Positions 17,113 through 25,123 of a stretch of 64,000 nucleotides of DNA are shown in pieces. This DNA comes from LMUY01 sp964244585 (lineage in GTDB: Bacteria > Pseudomonadota > Alphaproteobacteria > Acetobacterales > Acetobacteraceae), in the NCBI GenBank assembly GCA_964244585.1, contig CAXTJM010000002.1, positions 62,001 through 126,000 of the forward strand, in the 5' to 3' direction. Made by a program: the position numbers and the translations under genes. Position 1 is the stretch's first letter. Every line of letters begins with the position of its first letter. The notes below the pieces were generated by a model that saw nothing but the letters and a program-made list of their open reading frames with translations, ran no database searches and had not been told where the DNA came from.

Positions 17113-18027
17113 GTGCGTCACTGCATCGCCTTCACCTGTCACGTAATCACCCCGCCGATCCGATCGATCTTCGAACGGCTGCAACGGGAGGCGCCGGAAG
17201 ATTTCGACGTTTTCTTCGTCCTGTGCACCAACGATGCCGTCGACCGCGAGGCCGGTCCGGCGGCGCTGGTGCATGTCAGCCACGATGATCTCCACGGGCT
17301 CGGATTCCCGGTTAAGTGCCGCAGGGACAATTGGCAAATGGCCGGTAACCTGGACCTGGTCTTCATCGAATTTGCCAATCGCCATCCGACCTACGGGCGT
17401 TATTGGTTCATCGAGTACGACGTGCATTGGGAAGGCCGATGGAGCGTGTTGTTCGAGCATTTTCGCGACAGCCCTGCCATCTTGCTCGCAACCACGATCG
17501 CGACGATCGACCAGGTTCCCCATAAGCTGGCACAATTGGATTATCCGGAGCTGGTCGTCCCGCCGACGTTGGGTTGGTGCCAGACGCAATGCCTCAAGGC
17601 GTTCCTGCCATTGTGCCGGCTGGACAAGGCCCTGCTCGATGCCCTGTCGGACGCCTACCGTGCCGGGCTGGGCGGCCATTACGAGATCACCGTGCCGAGC
17701 GTGGCCGCTGCTTCAGGCAGGCCAGTCGAGGATATCGGCGGCAATGGTCCGTTCGTACGGCCAGACAACCGCAACCGGTTCTACTTCGCGCATGGAAGTA
17801 CATACTCGCACTCACCGGGATCGTTCGTCTTCCGCCCGGGACAGCGGGTCCTGCCATGCCGCAACACCCTGTGGCATCCGGTCAAGCCCGGCGACGTGCC
17901 GTTCTGGCACCCGATCCGCGTCGCCGGCAGTCCGCTCAAGACGCTGCTCGAGATCACGAAGCCGCTGCTCTGGCGCTGTGTCATCCGGCTGTGGTTCGTC
18001 ACCCGGTGGCGGCCATTGCGAAGCTGA
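17113..18027 (+). CDS. Putative glycosyltransferase-like protein (unrecognised family)
   Basis: 304 residues from a GTG at 17113 preceded by GGGAG seven bases upstream. The N-terminal half alternates beta-like and helical segments (FDVFFVLCTND near residue 32). It carries YWFIEYDVHWEG near residues 97-108, where E-Y-D-V looks like the acidic metal-binding strand end of a GT-A enzyme, somewhat as in DUF3405 proteins. The C-terminal part has FYFAHGSTYSHSPGSFVFRP. It sits between a GT2 and a Wzy-type polymerase in the same orientation, which supports a role in repeat-unit assembly. The family is not certain. Confidence 0.6.
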   Translation: MRHCIAFTCHVITPPIRSIFERLQREAPEDFDVFFVLCTNDAVDREAGPAALVHVSHDDLHGLGFPVKCRRDNWQMAGNLDLVFIEFANRHPTYGRYWFIEYDVHWEGRWSVLFEHFRDSPAILLATTIATIDQVPHKLAQLDYPELVVPPTLGWCQTQCLKAFLPLCRLDKALLDALSDAYRAGLGGHYEITVPSVAAASGRPVEDIGGNGPFVRPDNRNRFYFAHGSTYSHSPGSFVFRPGQRVLPCRNTLWHPVKPGDVPFWHPIRVAGSPLKTLLEITKPLLWRCVIRLWFVTRWRPLRS

Positions 18028-18163
18028 CCTGTGATCGACCAAGTGGACGTGGTGCCGGCAGCCGTTCACGCCCGTTCGTGCCTGCTGCATGACAGATGCG
18101 AGCTGACATGACCCGTGTCGAATCCAGCATTGTCTCCACGGTATCAGTCATCATGGCGTCGCC

Positions 18164-19564
18164 GTGATCGCCTGGCCGGATACGCCGCAACGACGGGCCC
18201 TATGGTTCACTGGCCTGTTGCTCGGAAGCTGCTTTGCCTTGCAGCGGTTCGGGATTCCGTTCGGGAGCAAGCAGCTCAGCATCGTCGGCCCGGTCGGCTG
18301 GGCCATTGCGCTTTGGGGCTTGGCCACCGGCACGGTGGCTTTCCACCGTGGCCGCTTGGTCGTTTTCCTTCTCCTGCTGTCTTGCGTGCTGCTGGGGCTC
18401 GCCTTCCACGCCGCCTTGCCTGGCGGCGCCGGCAGCGGATTGAATGTCAGCTCGTTGGCGCAGTTCCTGCTCCTGACGGCGTTCGCCACGCTGACCTTTA
18501 CCGAGGCCGTGGAGGAACATGCCTTCTTCAGCCTGGTGACGCTCCTTCTCGTGCTTGTCTGCGTGGCAGGGATCGGCCAGTTCGCCGCGCAATTCGTGGG
18601 CTTGCGCCTGTTTGCGTTCACCGGCCTGCTGCCGGACTGGATGCTGTTCGAATCCACCTACAACGTCGCGATCCCGATCGGCATCGGTGACTTCATGAAG
18701 TCGAACGGCTTCGTGCTGGTGGAGCCATCGGTTTTCTCGCAACTGATGGCGATCGGGCTGATTATCGAGGCGCTGGCGCTCCGGCGCCTGGCGTTCCTAG
18801 GACTGTTCACCGCCGGGCTGCTGCTGTCTTTCTCCGGGACGGGCTGGATCGTCCTCGGTGCGTTCGTGGTCGGCTCCGCCATCGGCATGGGATGGCGCGG
18901 ACTCCTCATCGCGCTCGGGATGACCGTGCTGCTGATGGTGGCGCTGGGATTTGCGGCGCTCGTCGCGCCGGACTTCGCCGGGGCTCTTGTCGGCCGCGTC
19001 AGCGAAGTGTCCCAGCCGGGTACCAGCGGCCATCTGCGCTTCGTCACACCCTTCTGGATGCTGCACGACGTCATGTCGGCCAACCCGACCGCGTTCCTGC
19101 TCGGCATCGGGGTTGGCGGCAGCGAGTCGCTCCCCTTGCCGTACGAGTACGACGTCAACACCCCGGTCAAGATCGTGGTCGAGTATGGCGTGCCAGCGCT
19201 TTTCGCCTATGTCCTGCTGTTCGTGGTCGGACAGAAGACACGAATACAGCTGGCCCTCGTGTTTCCCGCGGTGCTCCTGTTCATGTTCACCGGCGGGTAT
19301 CAGCAGTTTCCGCCGATGGTCTTCTTCATTCTGCTGCTGACATCCGTGGCACGGCTGAGGCATTCAGCTCAGCCAAATAAGGCAACGTCCGATACCAGGA
19401 TTGGCCACGCCCGGCACTCGCCGTCCCGGCGGTCCGATACAGCCGGACCGTCTGTCCCGCGATCTCGTCCCAACTCGGCACAGTCTCGGCCCGTTGCCGA
19501 ACCGCCGCCGCACATGCCGCCGCGAAACGGCGGTTGGTCACCAGGTGGTCCATCGCCGCGCTGA
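18164..19564 (+). CDS. O-antigen polymerase/ligase-like (Wzy-type) membrane protein
   Basis: 466 residues from a GTG. About 10-12 transmembrane helices cover the first 400 residues, with a periplasmic-type loop containing QPGTSGHLRFVTPFWMLHDV and the strip PYEYDVNTPVKIVVEYGVPA. The same landmarks occur in the protein at 32705-34036, so the two are clear paralogues. Homology with the paralogue ends near ARLR (about 19361). The last 67 residues are Pro/Arg/Ser-rich and run across the 3' end of the opposite-strand GT4 gene. That tail looks like antisense read-through and may reflect a frameshift: an out-of-frame TAA lies at 19378. Probable role: block polymerisation of lipid-linked units in the periplasm. 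Confidence 0.82.
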   Translation: MIAWPDTPQRRALWFTGLLLGSCFALQRFGIPFGSKQLSIVGPVGWAIALWGLATGTVAFHRGRLVVFLLLLSCVLLGLAFHAALPGGAGSGLNVSSLAQFLLLTAFATLTFTEAVEEHAFFSLVTLLLVLVCVAGIGQFAAQFVGLRLFAFTGLLPDWMLFESTYNVAIPIGIGDFMKSNGFVLVEPSVFSQLMAIGLIIEALALRRLAFLGLFTAGLLLSFSGTGWIVLGAFVVGSAIGMGWRGLLIALGMTVLLMVALGFAALVAPDFAGALVGRVSEVSQPGTSGHLRFVTPFWMLHDVMSANPTAFLLGIGVGGSESLPLPYEYDVNTPVKIVVEYGVPALFAYVLLFVVGQKTRIQLALVFPAVLLFMFTGGYQQFPPMVFFILLLTSVARLRHSAQPNKATSDTRIGHARHSPSRRSDTAGPSVPRSRPNSAQSRPVAEPPPHMPPRNGGWSPGGPSPR

Positions 19565-20552
19565 GCGCCGGGATATCCCCGGGCGGCACCAGGTGGCCAT
19601 GGGTCCCATCCACCAACTGCTCGGCGAAGCTGCCGAGCCGGGAGGCGATGACCGGCCGCCCGTGCGCCAGGGCCAGGAACATCACTCCGCTCGCCTCGAT
19701 CTCGCGATAGGGGAACATCGCGACCGTGCCGCGGCCGAACAATCCTGCGAGCTCATCGTCGGCGACGAACCCGTCTTCGATCGCCAAGGGAACATCGTGG
19801 GCGGCGGCCAGCGCCCTGAGCGGCGCGAGGTCCATGTAGGGCTTGCCGACGATGCGCAACCGCGATTGCGCCCGCGCGTCCTCCGACATGCCGGCAAATG
19901 CCTCGATCAGCAGATCGGCACCCTTGTATGGCTTGATCTTGCCGAACAGGAGGAAGGTGATCGGTCCGTCCATCAGATCCGCCGCATCGGGGATGGGGTC
20001 CATCAGCATGCCATGCGGCAGCACGGCGATCCGCGCTGCGGGAATGCCCATCACCCGCAATCGCGCCTCGCCCTGGGCGGTGTGCACGATGAGCTGGTCG
20101 AAGCGATCGAGCGCACGGCGGAAGCCCCTGGCCTGGAGCGCCGCGGATGGGTTGCCGTTGAACGGGTTGGTGTCATGGACCGTCAGCACGATCGGGGCGA
20201 TCCGCCGGAAGGCTTCGAGGTGAAGCCGGTCCAGCGACGGTAACGGCAGCCATTGAAAATGGATGACATCCGGGCGGTTGCGCCGGAACGCCCGCAGAAG
20301 CCGGTTCATCGAGTAGAGATGGTCCAGCCCCTTGACGGCAAGCCGAAGCGGGCTGGGCAGCGCGCTGCCCAGCCGGCTGCCGGCGACAGGGTAGAAGCTC
20401 TCCAGCGGCACGATGCCCGAGGTTGGACCATCCTCGCCCCGCAGCTTGCGTCCGTGCAGTTCCACGTCGTGGCCAGCCCGGAGCATGCCTTCTGCCAGCG
20501 CACGGTCGTAGGGCAGGGTGAACAGCGACGGATCGATGAGGGCTACCCGCAT
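19326..20552 (-). CDS. Glycosyltransferase family 4
   Basis: A 408-residue GT-B transferase. The N-terminal half starts MRVALIDPSLFTLPYDRAL and includes DVIHFQWLPLPSLDRLHL. The C-terminal half has the GT4 donor-binding features: ITFLLFGKIKPYKGADLLIEA, FPYREIEASGVMFLALAHG (the E-x7-E-like motif) and GRPVIASRLGSFAEQLVDG. ATG 20552 overlaps the stop of the upstream GT2 gene (ATGA), so translation is probably coupled. Its 3' end overlaps the Wzy-type gene on the other strand by 239 bp. It probably adds one sugar to the repeat unit. Confidence 0.93.
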   Translation of the reverse strand: MRVALIDPSLFTLPYDRALAEGMLRAGHDVELHGRKLRGEDGPTSGIVPLESFYPVAGSRLGSALPSPLRLAVKGLDHLYSMNRLLRAFRRNRPDVIHFQWLPLPSLDRLHLEAFRRIAPIVLTVHDTNPFNGNPSAALQARGFRRALDRFDQLIVHTAQGEARLRVMGIPAARIAVLPHGMLMDPIPDAADLMDGPITFLLFGKIKPYKGADLLIEAFAGMSEDARAQSRLRIVGKPYMDLAPLRALAAAHDVPLAIEDGFVADDELAGLFGRGTVAMFPYREIEASGVMFLALAHGRPVIASRLGSFAEQLVDGTHGHLVPPGDIPALSAAMDHLVTNRRFAAACAAAVRQRAETVPSWDEIAGQTVRLYRTAGTASAGRGQSWYRTLPYLAELNASAVPRMSAAE

Positions 20553-21694
20553 CAGCCGACAAGCCGGGGTGTGGAGAGTGCACGCGCGGAGGCGGGCGGG
20601 CTCCAGGTCTGATATCGCTGGCCTTTGAAGGATTGTCCTACCCCGAGCCCGGTGGCGAGGAACGCCGCCAGGATCGACCTGACTTGCCCCGAGACACAAA
20701 GGCCGACCGCGATGGCGAGTGTCGCGCCGCACGTCCACCACGCTTCCGCAACGGCGAGGCCGGCCGCGAACAGCACCCCACCTGCGCCAAGCAGATAGAT
20801 CACCAGCCAGCGCATCAATTTGTGCGACAGGTACTTATACAGGTCCAGCACCGGCAATCGCCGCAATTGCGGCCACAACACACGGTGGACGTTGAACGCC
20901 TGGCACGAAATCCGGATCTTGCGGCGGAATTCCTCGCCCGAATGGGAGACCTGCTCCTCGAAGGCAAGGGCGTCCTCGGCCCGGACGATCCGCGCGCCGG
21001 CACACAGGGCGGACAGCGAGACATACATGTCGTCGATCAGGTCAGGCGGCGCCGGTTGGTAGGCCGCCCGGCGCATCGCAAAGATGGACCCGTCCGCCCC
21101 CATGACCGATCCGGTGACACTCTCCAGCCGTTTGACCTGCTCCTCCAGCCGCCAGTAGAGCGACCCGGTGGCGGCGGTCGCATTGCCCGCTGCGGCAGGG
21201 CCATAATGCAGGTGGCCGCACACCACGCCCACCGAGCGGTCGGCGAACGGAGCCAGCAAGCGGGGCACCGCGTCCGCCGCGAACAGGACGTTCGCATCGC
21301 TGAACACGAGGCACTCGGCCTCGGTCGACGCAACCAGGGCGTTCATGCCGCCGGTCTTGCCCGTACGCTGAGTGGCCACGAGGACATGGATGCGGTCGGC
21401 GAACTCACTGAGGATCTCCGCCGTCCGGTCGGCACTCGCATCGACGTAGATCAACAATTCCAGCCCGGGCATGGCCTCCTGCATTGCCAGCATGTTGAGC
21501 GCCTTGCCGCGGATCACCTTCTCCTCGTTGTAGGCGCAGACGCACAGTGCCGCGGTTGCGGGCGGAACACCGTCGAGGACGGGGCGGCGATGCCGCCGGG
21601 CGAGCAGCCACAAGCTTGCCGGATAGGTGGAGAAGGGATGCACCGCCGCGGCGAGCAGCAGCGACCCGGCGGCAAAGAGCGAGAGTGCCAACAT
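20552..21694 (-). CDS. Membrane-associated glycosyltransferase family 2
   Basis: 380 residues. A hydrophobic N-terminal helix is followed by a GT2 core with LCVCAYNEEKVIRG, YVDASADRT, FSDANVLFAAD (DxN/DxD-like site) and TGSVMGADGSIFAMRR. Two or three C-terminal helices (LVIYLLGAGGVLFAAGLAV and on) close the protein. This layout resembles processive or membrane GT2 enzymes, though no full QxxRW motif is seen. It lies 2 bp after the co-polymerase gene stop and overlaps the GT4 gene in the operon running from 26616 to 19326. Confidence 0.9.
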   Translation of the reverse strand: MLALSLFAAGSLLLAAAVHPFSTYPASLWLLARRHRRPVLDGVPPATAALCVCAYNEEKVIRGKALNMLAMQEAMPGLELLIYVDASADRTAEILSEFADRIHVLVATQRTGKTGGMNALVASTEAECLVFSDANVLFAADAVPRLLAPFADRSVGVVCGHLHYGPAAAGNATAATGSLYWRLEEQVKRLESVTGSVMGADGSIFAMRRAAYQPAPPDLIDDMYVSLSALCAGARIVRAEDALAFEEQVSHSGEEFRRKIRISCQAFNVHRVLWPQLRRLPVLDLYKYLSHKLMRWLVIYLLGAGGVLFAAGLAVAEAWWTCGATLAIAVGLCVSGQVRSILAAFLATGLGVGQSFKGQRYQTWSPPASARALSTPRLVG

Positions 21695-21696
21695 GG

Positions 21697-23796
21697 TCAG
21701 CCCACCAGCACGGCGGTAAGCGTTCCACCATTGCGGCTGGCCAGCCGGTTGACCGCCTGCAGGGCCGCCGGGTTGCCCGATCTCGCATCCAGCAGCAGGA
21801 TCGTCACATCGGCCCGCAGCGCCAGGATCTGCGTGTCCGTCGCATCTGCCGCGGGGCCGGAAATCACCACCAGGCTGTAATGTCCCCGCGCCTCCACCAG
21901 CAGGTTCTGGAACGGCACGCCGGACAGCAGGCTGTTTACGCCCTGCGACCCGCGGTCCGTCACCAGCAGATCCAAGGGCCCCATCGGATCGGCAATCGTG
22001 GCGTCACGCCAATCGCCCGCCCCCTCGAGCACGCTGCCAAGCGCCACGGAAGTCTGCCCGAACAAGCGGCTCAGTTGCGGCTTGTCCAAGTTCCCCTCGA
22101 TCAGCAGCACCTGCTCGCCTTTGGCTGCCGCCGTGCGGGCAAAGGCGGCTGCCAGGTCGCCGGCCTCCGACCGAGCCAAGGCCGATGTGAGCAGCACGGT
22201 GCGCGGCGACCCGGCGCGGCCGGCGAACCGCAGGCGGGTTCGTATGCCATGAAGTGCCTCGACCTCGGCGCCGTTCGGCATTGCCAGCACGCGGTCGGCT
22301 ATGCCGCGCCTCGCTAGGGCGCGGGGTACTGTTCCGAGTACCGTTAGGCCGGTGGCGCGGGTGACGTCCGACGGCCCGGCGAAGCCGTCGACCGTCTTGA
22401 TCCGGAGCAGCGCGATGATGCATCCGAGCACGGCGCCGCTCAGGCCGCCCGTGCCGACGATCAGCTTCGTGTTCGGTCCGGACGGATTGCCGGGCGGCAC
22501 CGCCGCACTCAAGACCCGCACGTCCGGCGTCTCCGCGCCCGCAGGCTGGCCCGCCGTCTGCTGCTCGCGTTGCAGCAGCGTTTGATACAGCGCGCGGCGG
22601 GTCGTTGCCTCCTGCTGCAGCTGGTCAAGCTGGGCGCGCGAGTTTTCGGCCCGCACGCCGGCGGAGCGTGCGACCGCAAGCTGCTGCTGGAGATCGACCT
22701 CCTTGTCCCGGGCGACCTTCAACTGTGCGCCGAGCGAGGCCACGATGCGCGACACCTCGCTGGCCAGTTGCGCATGAATGGCCCGAAGGTCGGCGGTGGC
22801 GCTGGAAATCCCCGGGTAGTTTGCGCCGTAGCGCGACGAGAGGGTGGCGACCTTCGCCGAGGCCACGCTCTCCTGGTCGCGAAGCCGGGAGATCGTCGGC
22901 GAGTCGAGCACCCCGGCCAGCGAGTCGGACGAGCCTTGCCGGCTGAGCGCCTGGGCCCGGTTCCAACTGGCTTCGAGCTGCGCGCGATCGATGCTGGCCC
23001 GGGCGCTGGCAGTCGCCAGTTCTTCCGCCTGTTGCTGGCCCACGCTGCCGGCGCGCAGGCCGACGATGTCGTCCCGACGACGCAACTCGTTCATCTGCTG
23101 GTCGATATCGGAAAGCCCTGCCTTCGCCTCGGCGATCCGCTGCACAAGCGTCTCGTCGGCGCCGCGGTTCGCGTTGACGCGCAGCTGCGCGCGGGTCTGG
23201 ATGTACGAGCCGATCAGGGTGTTGACGAACGTGGCCGCCAATCGCGGGTCCTGGGCGGTGAAGCCCGCCGCGATGACGACGCTGCGGTTGTCCTGGAAGA
23301 TCGTCAACGATTGCTCGACCGCGTTGAGGACCGACTCGTCCGGCCCGGATATCGGTTCGGGCTTGGCCGATTGCGGCAACAGCGCGGCGATCTCGGTCTT
23401 GACCCAACCTATCAGGGTCGGCGGGCGGAGTGCCGCATTGAACTCCGGGTCCTGCTCGAGCGCGAGCTTGCTGATGACGGTCTGCACCAGGCCCCGGGCA
23501 TTCAGCGCCTGCGCTTCGGTCCGCACCCAAGGCATCGGGTCGGGGGCGCTCTCGCTGCGCAAAGCACCCTGCAACTCGGGGATGACGTTGCGGTCCCCCT
23601 CCACCGTGATGCTGCTGGACGCAGTGTAGGTTTTGGGAACGCTGTGGGCATACAGGAAGGCGCCGGCAGATGCCGCCAGCGCGCACACGCAGATGAGCGG
23701 CAGGTGCCGCCTTAGCACCTTTGCCACCTGGGCCAGCCGTATCACGTCCGGTCCGGTAGATGGGGTAGACAAGGCGGAGCCTAATGAAATGTCCAT
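21697..23796 (-). CDS. Wzc/GumC-like polysaccharide co-polymerase with degenerate kinase domain
   Basis: 699 residues. An N-terminal Wzz-type chain-length region has a membrane helix near residues 30-50 (LPLICVCALAASAGAFLYA). A long periplasmic helical coiled-coil part follows, then a second helix near residue 450 (LIVGTGGLSGAVLGCIIALL) and a cytoplasmic domain. That last domain aligns with bacterial tyrosine kinases but has lost the key residues: the Walker A position reads TSALARSEAGD with no GKS/T, A' reads IEGNLD, and Walker B reads VVISGPA without Asp. There is also no C-terminal Tyr cluster. It should control chain length and link to the OPX protein, but without kinase activity. The ATG at 23796 begins the conserved N-terminus. 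Confidence 0.88.
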   Translation of the reverse strand: MDISLGSALSTPSTGPDVIRLAQVAKVLRRHLPLICVCALAASAGAFLYAHSVPKTYTASSSITVEGDRNVIPELQGALRSESAPDPMPWVRTEAQALNARGLVQTVISKLALEQDPEFNAALRPPTLIGWVKTEIAALLPQSAKPEPISGPDESVLNAVEQSLTIFQDNRSVVIAAGFTAQDPRLAATFVNTLIGSYIQTRAQLRVNANRGADETLVQRIAEAKAGLSDIDQQMNELRRRDDIVGLRAGSVGQQQAEELATASARASIDRAQLEASWNRAQALSRQGSSDSLAGVLDSPTISRLRDQESVASAKVATLSSRYGANYPGISSATADLRAIHAQLASEVSRIVASLGAQLKVARDKEVDLQQQLAVARSAGVRAENSRAQLDQLQQEATTRRALYQTLLQREQQTAGQPAGAETPDVRVLSAAVPPGNPSGPNTKLIVGTGGLSGAVLGCIIALLRIKTVDGFAGPSDVTRATGLTVLGTVPRALARRGIADRVLAMPNGAEVEALHGIRTRLRFAGRAGSPRTVLLTSALARSEAGDLAAAFARTAAAKGEQVLLIEGNLDKPQLSRLFGQTSVALGSVLEGAGDWRDATIADPMGPLDLLVTDRGSQGVNSLLSGVPFQNLLVEARGHYSLVVISGPAADATDTQILALRADVTILLLDARSGNPAALQAVNRLASRNGGTLTAVLVG

Positions 23797-23821
23797 GTTC
23801 GGATCCTGGATTGCCGGGCGT

Positions 23822-25123
23822 TCAGGCAGTGAACTTGATCGAGCGGAGCGGTGTCGGGACCCGCCCGGCCGTGTCGGACATCTCCAGCTCGGCCACGTCA
23901 TGCGCGGCCAGCAGGAGGATGTGGTGCATCAGGCTACGTTCGGTGAACACATACAGGTCGGTACTGGTCGCCACGGGGGCCAGGGCGCCCGAACCGACCA
24001 CGCGCGCCCAGGCTGCCCCCGCCACCCGGCGCCCGCCGACCGACACGCAGCCCTCGTCCAGCGGGAACACTTCAAGCCGGCCCCAGTCATCCTGGGCGGC
24101 AGTCGCGACCCGGCGAAGGGTGTGGACGATCTCGGTATTCCGGCCCCGCTCGGTCAACGTGGAGTAGGTATCCAGGATGCGAGGGTTGGCATCGCTCACC
24201 AGCCGCGACACTGCGCTCTCGAAGTCTTCCTCGTCGACCTGCAGGCTTCCCCGTGCCGTTGCCGCCTGCGTCAGGCGCAGACCGAGCAGTTGCGCCATGT
24301 AGGGCATGCCGCGGGACAGGACCGTGATCCGGGCGATGGCTGCCGGCAAGAACGTGAAGCCGCTTGCCCGGCCGCCTGCGCTGATAAGCTGCGCCACGTC
24401 GCGGTCCGTGAACAAGGGAAGATGGATGCCAAGCACGCTGCGCTGGATCGACGGATGTTGGCCCAAGATCTCGTCCAGGTTCTCCGACACGCCCACGACC
24501 AGGAAAAGCAACGGCACGTCCCGGTCCGAAAGCTGCTTGATGGCATCTGCCAGTTGGGTACGGGTTCGCACGTCTTGGACACGATCGAACTCGTCCACCA
24601 GGCACACGATGCCGCGGCACGCCAGCCGACCGGGAAGTGTCACGATGTCACCCGGCCGCAGGATCCGGTCCGGCAAGGCGGCCTCGCAGCCCTCGCCCGA
24701 ACCGGTGCCCGCCGGACTGGCCAGCAGGGACGCCGGCAGGTCGCGCATCAAACCGCGCATGATGCTGTCGAAGTCGCTGCCGGCCTCGCAGGTGTGCCGG
24801 GCGACGATGATCCCGCCTTGGCGCAGCGCCTCGGTGACCATGTTGGACAGCGACGTCTTGCCCCGGCCCCGTTCCGAATACAGCACGACGTGAGCGCGGT
24901 CTTCCCGCAGGGATTGCAGGATACGACGCAGCTCGGCCTGCCGGCCGGTGAGCTGGCGGCTGCCGGGTTTCGGCTGGGTCGGCGTGAAGACGACGCTGGC
25001 GGGAAGCAAGGCGCCGCGGTCGCGATTGGTCTCCGGCTGGGCGCCGTCCACCCGCTGCGCGAACGGGCGGCGGGCTGGCACCACCGGCGCCGCTGGCCGA
25101 AACCTCAGGCGGCCCCACCCCAT
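23822..25123 (-). CDS. AAA family ATPase in the polysaccharide operon
   Basis: 433 residues. After a Pro/Arg-rich N-terminus comes an ORC/Cdc6-like AAA domain: Walker A SERGRGKTSLS, Walker B IVCLVDEFDRV, and a sensor-1-like LLFLVVGVSENLDEI. A C-terminal winged-helix-like region follows. No membrane segment is seen, so it is cytoplasmic. The ATG overlaps the stop of the WbaP-type gene (ATGA), and the co-polymerase starts 25 bp after its stop. It is thus embedded in the operon. It may supply ATP-driven control that the degenerate co-polymerase kinase lacks, but that is inference. It differs from the membrane-anchored ATPase at 30186-31412. Confidence 0.85.
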   Translation of the reverse strand: MGWGRLRFRPAAPVVPARRPFAQRVDGAQPETNRDRGALLPASVVFTPTQPKPGSRQLTGRQAELRRILQSLREDRAHVVLYSERGRGKTSLSNMVTEALRQGGIIVARHTCEAGSDFDSIMRGLMRDLPASLLASPAGTGSGEGCEAALPDRILRPGDIVTLPGRLACRGIVCLVDEFDRVQDVRTRTQLADAIKQLSDRDVPLLFLVVGVSENLDEILGQHPSIQRSVLGIHLPLFTDRDVAQLISAGGRASGFTFLPAAIARITVLSRGMPYMAQLLGLRLTQAATARGSLQVDEEDFESAVSRLVSDANPRILDTYSTLTERGRNTEIVHTLRRVATAAQDDWGRLEVFPLDEGCVSVGGRRVAGAAWARVVGSGALAPVATSTDLYVFTERSLMHHILLLAAHDVAELEMSDTAGRVPTPLRSIKFTA

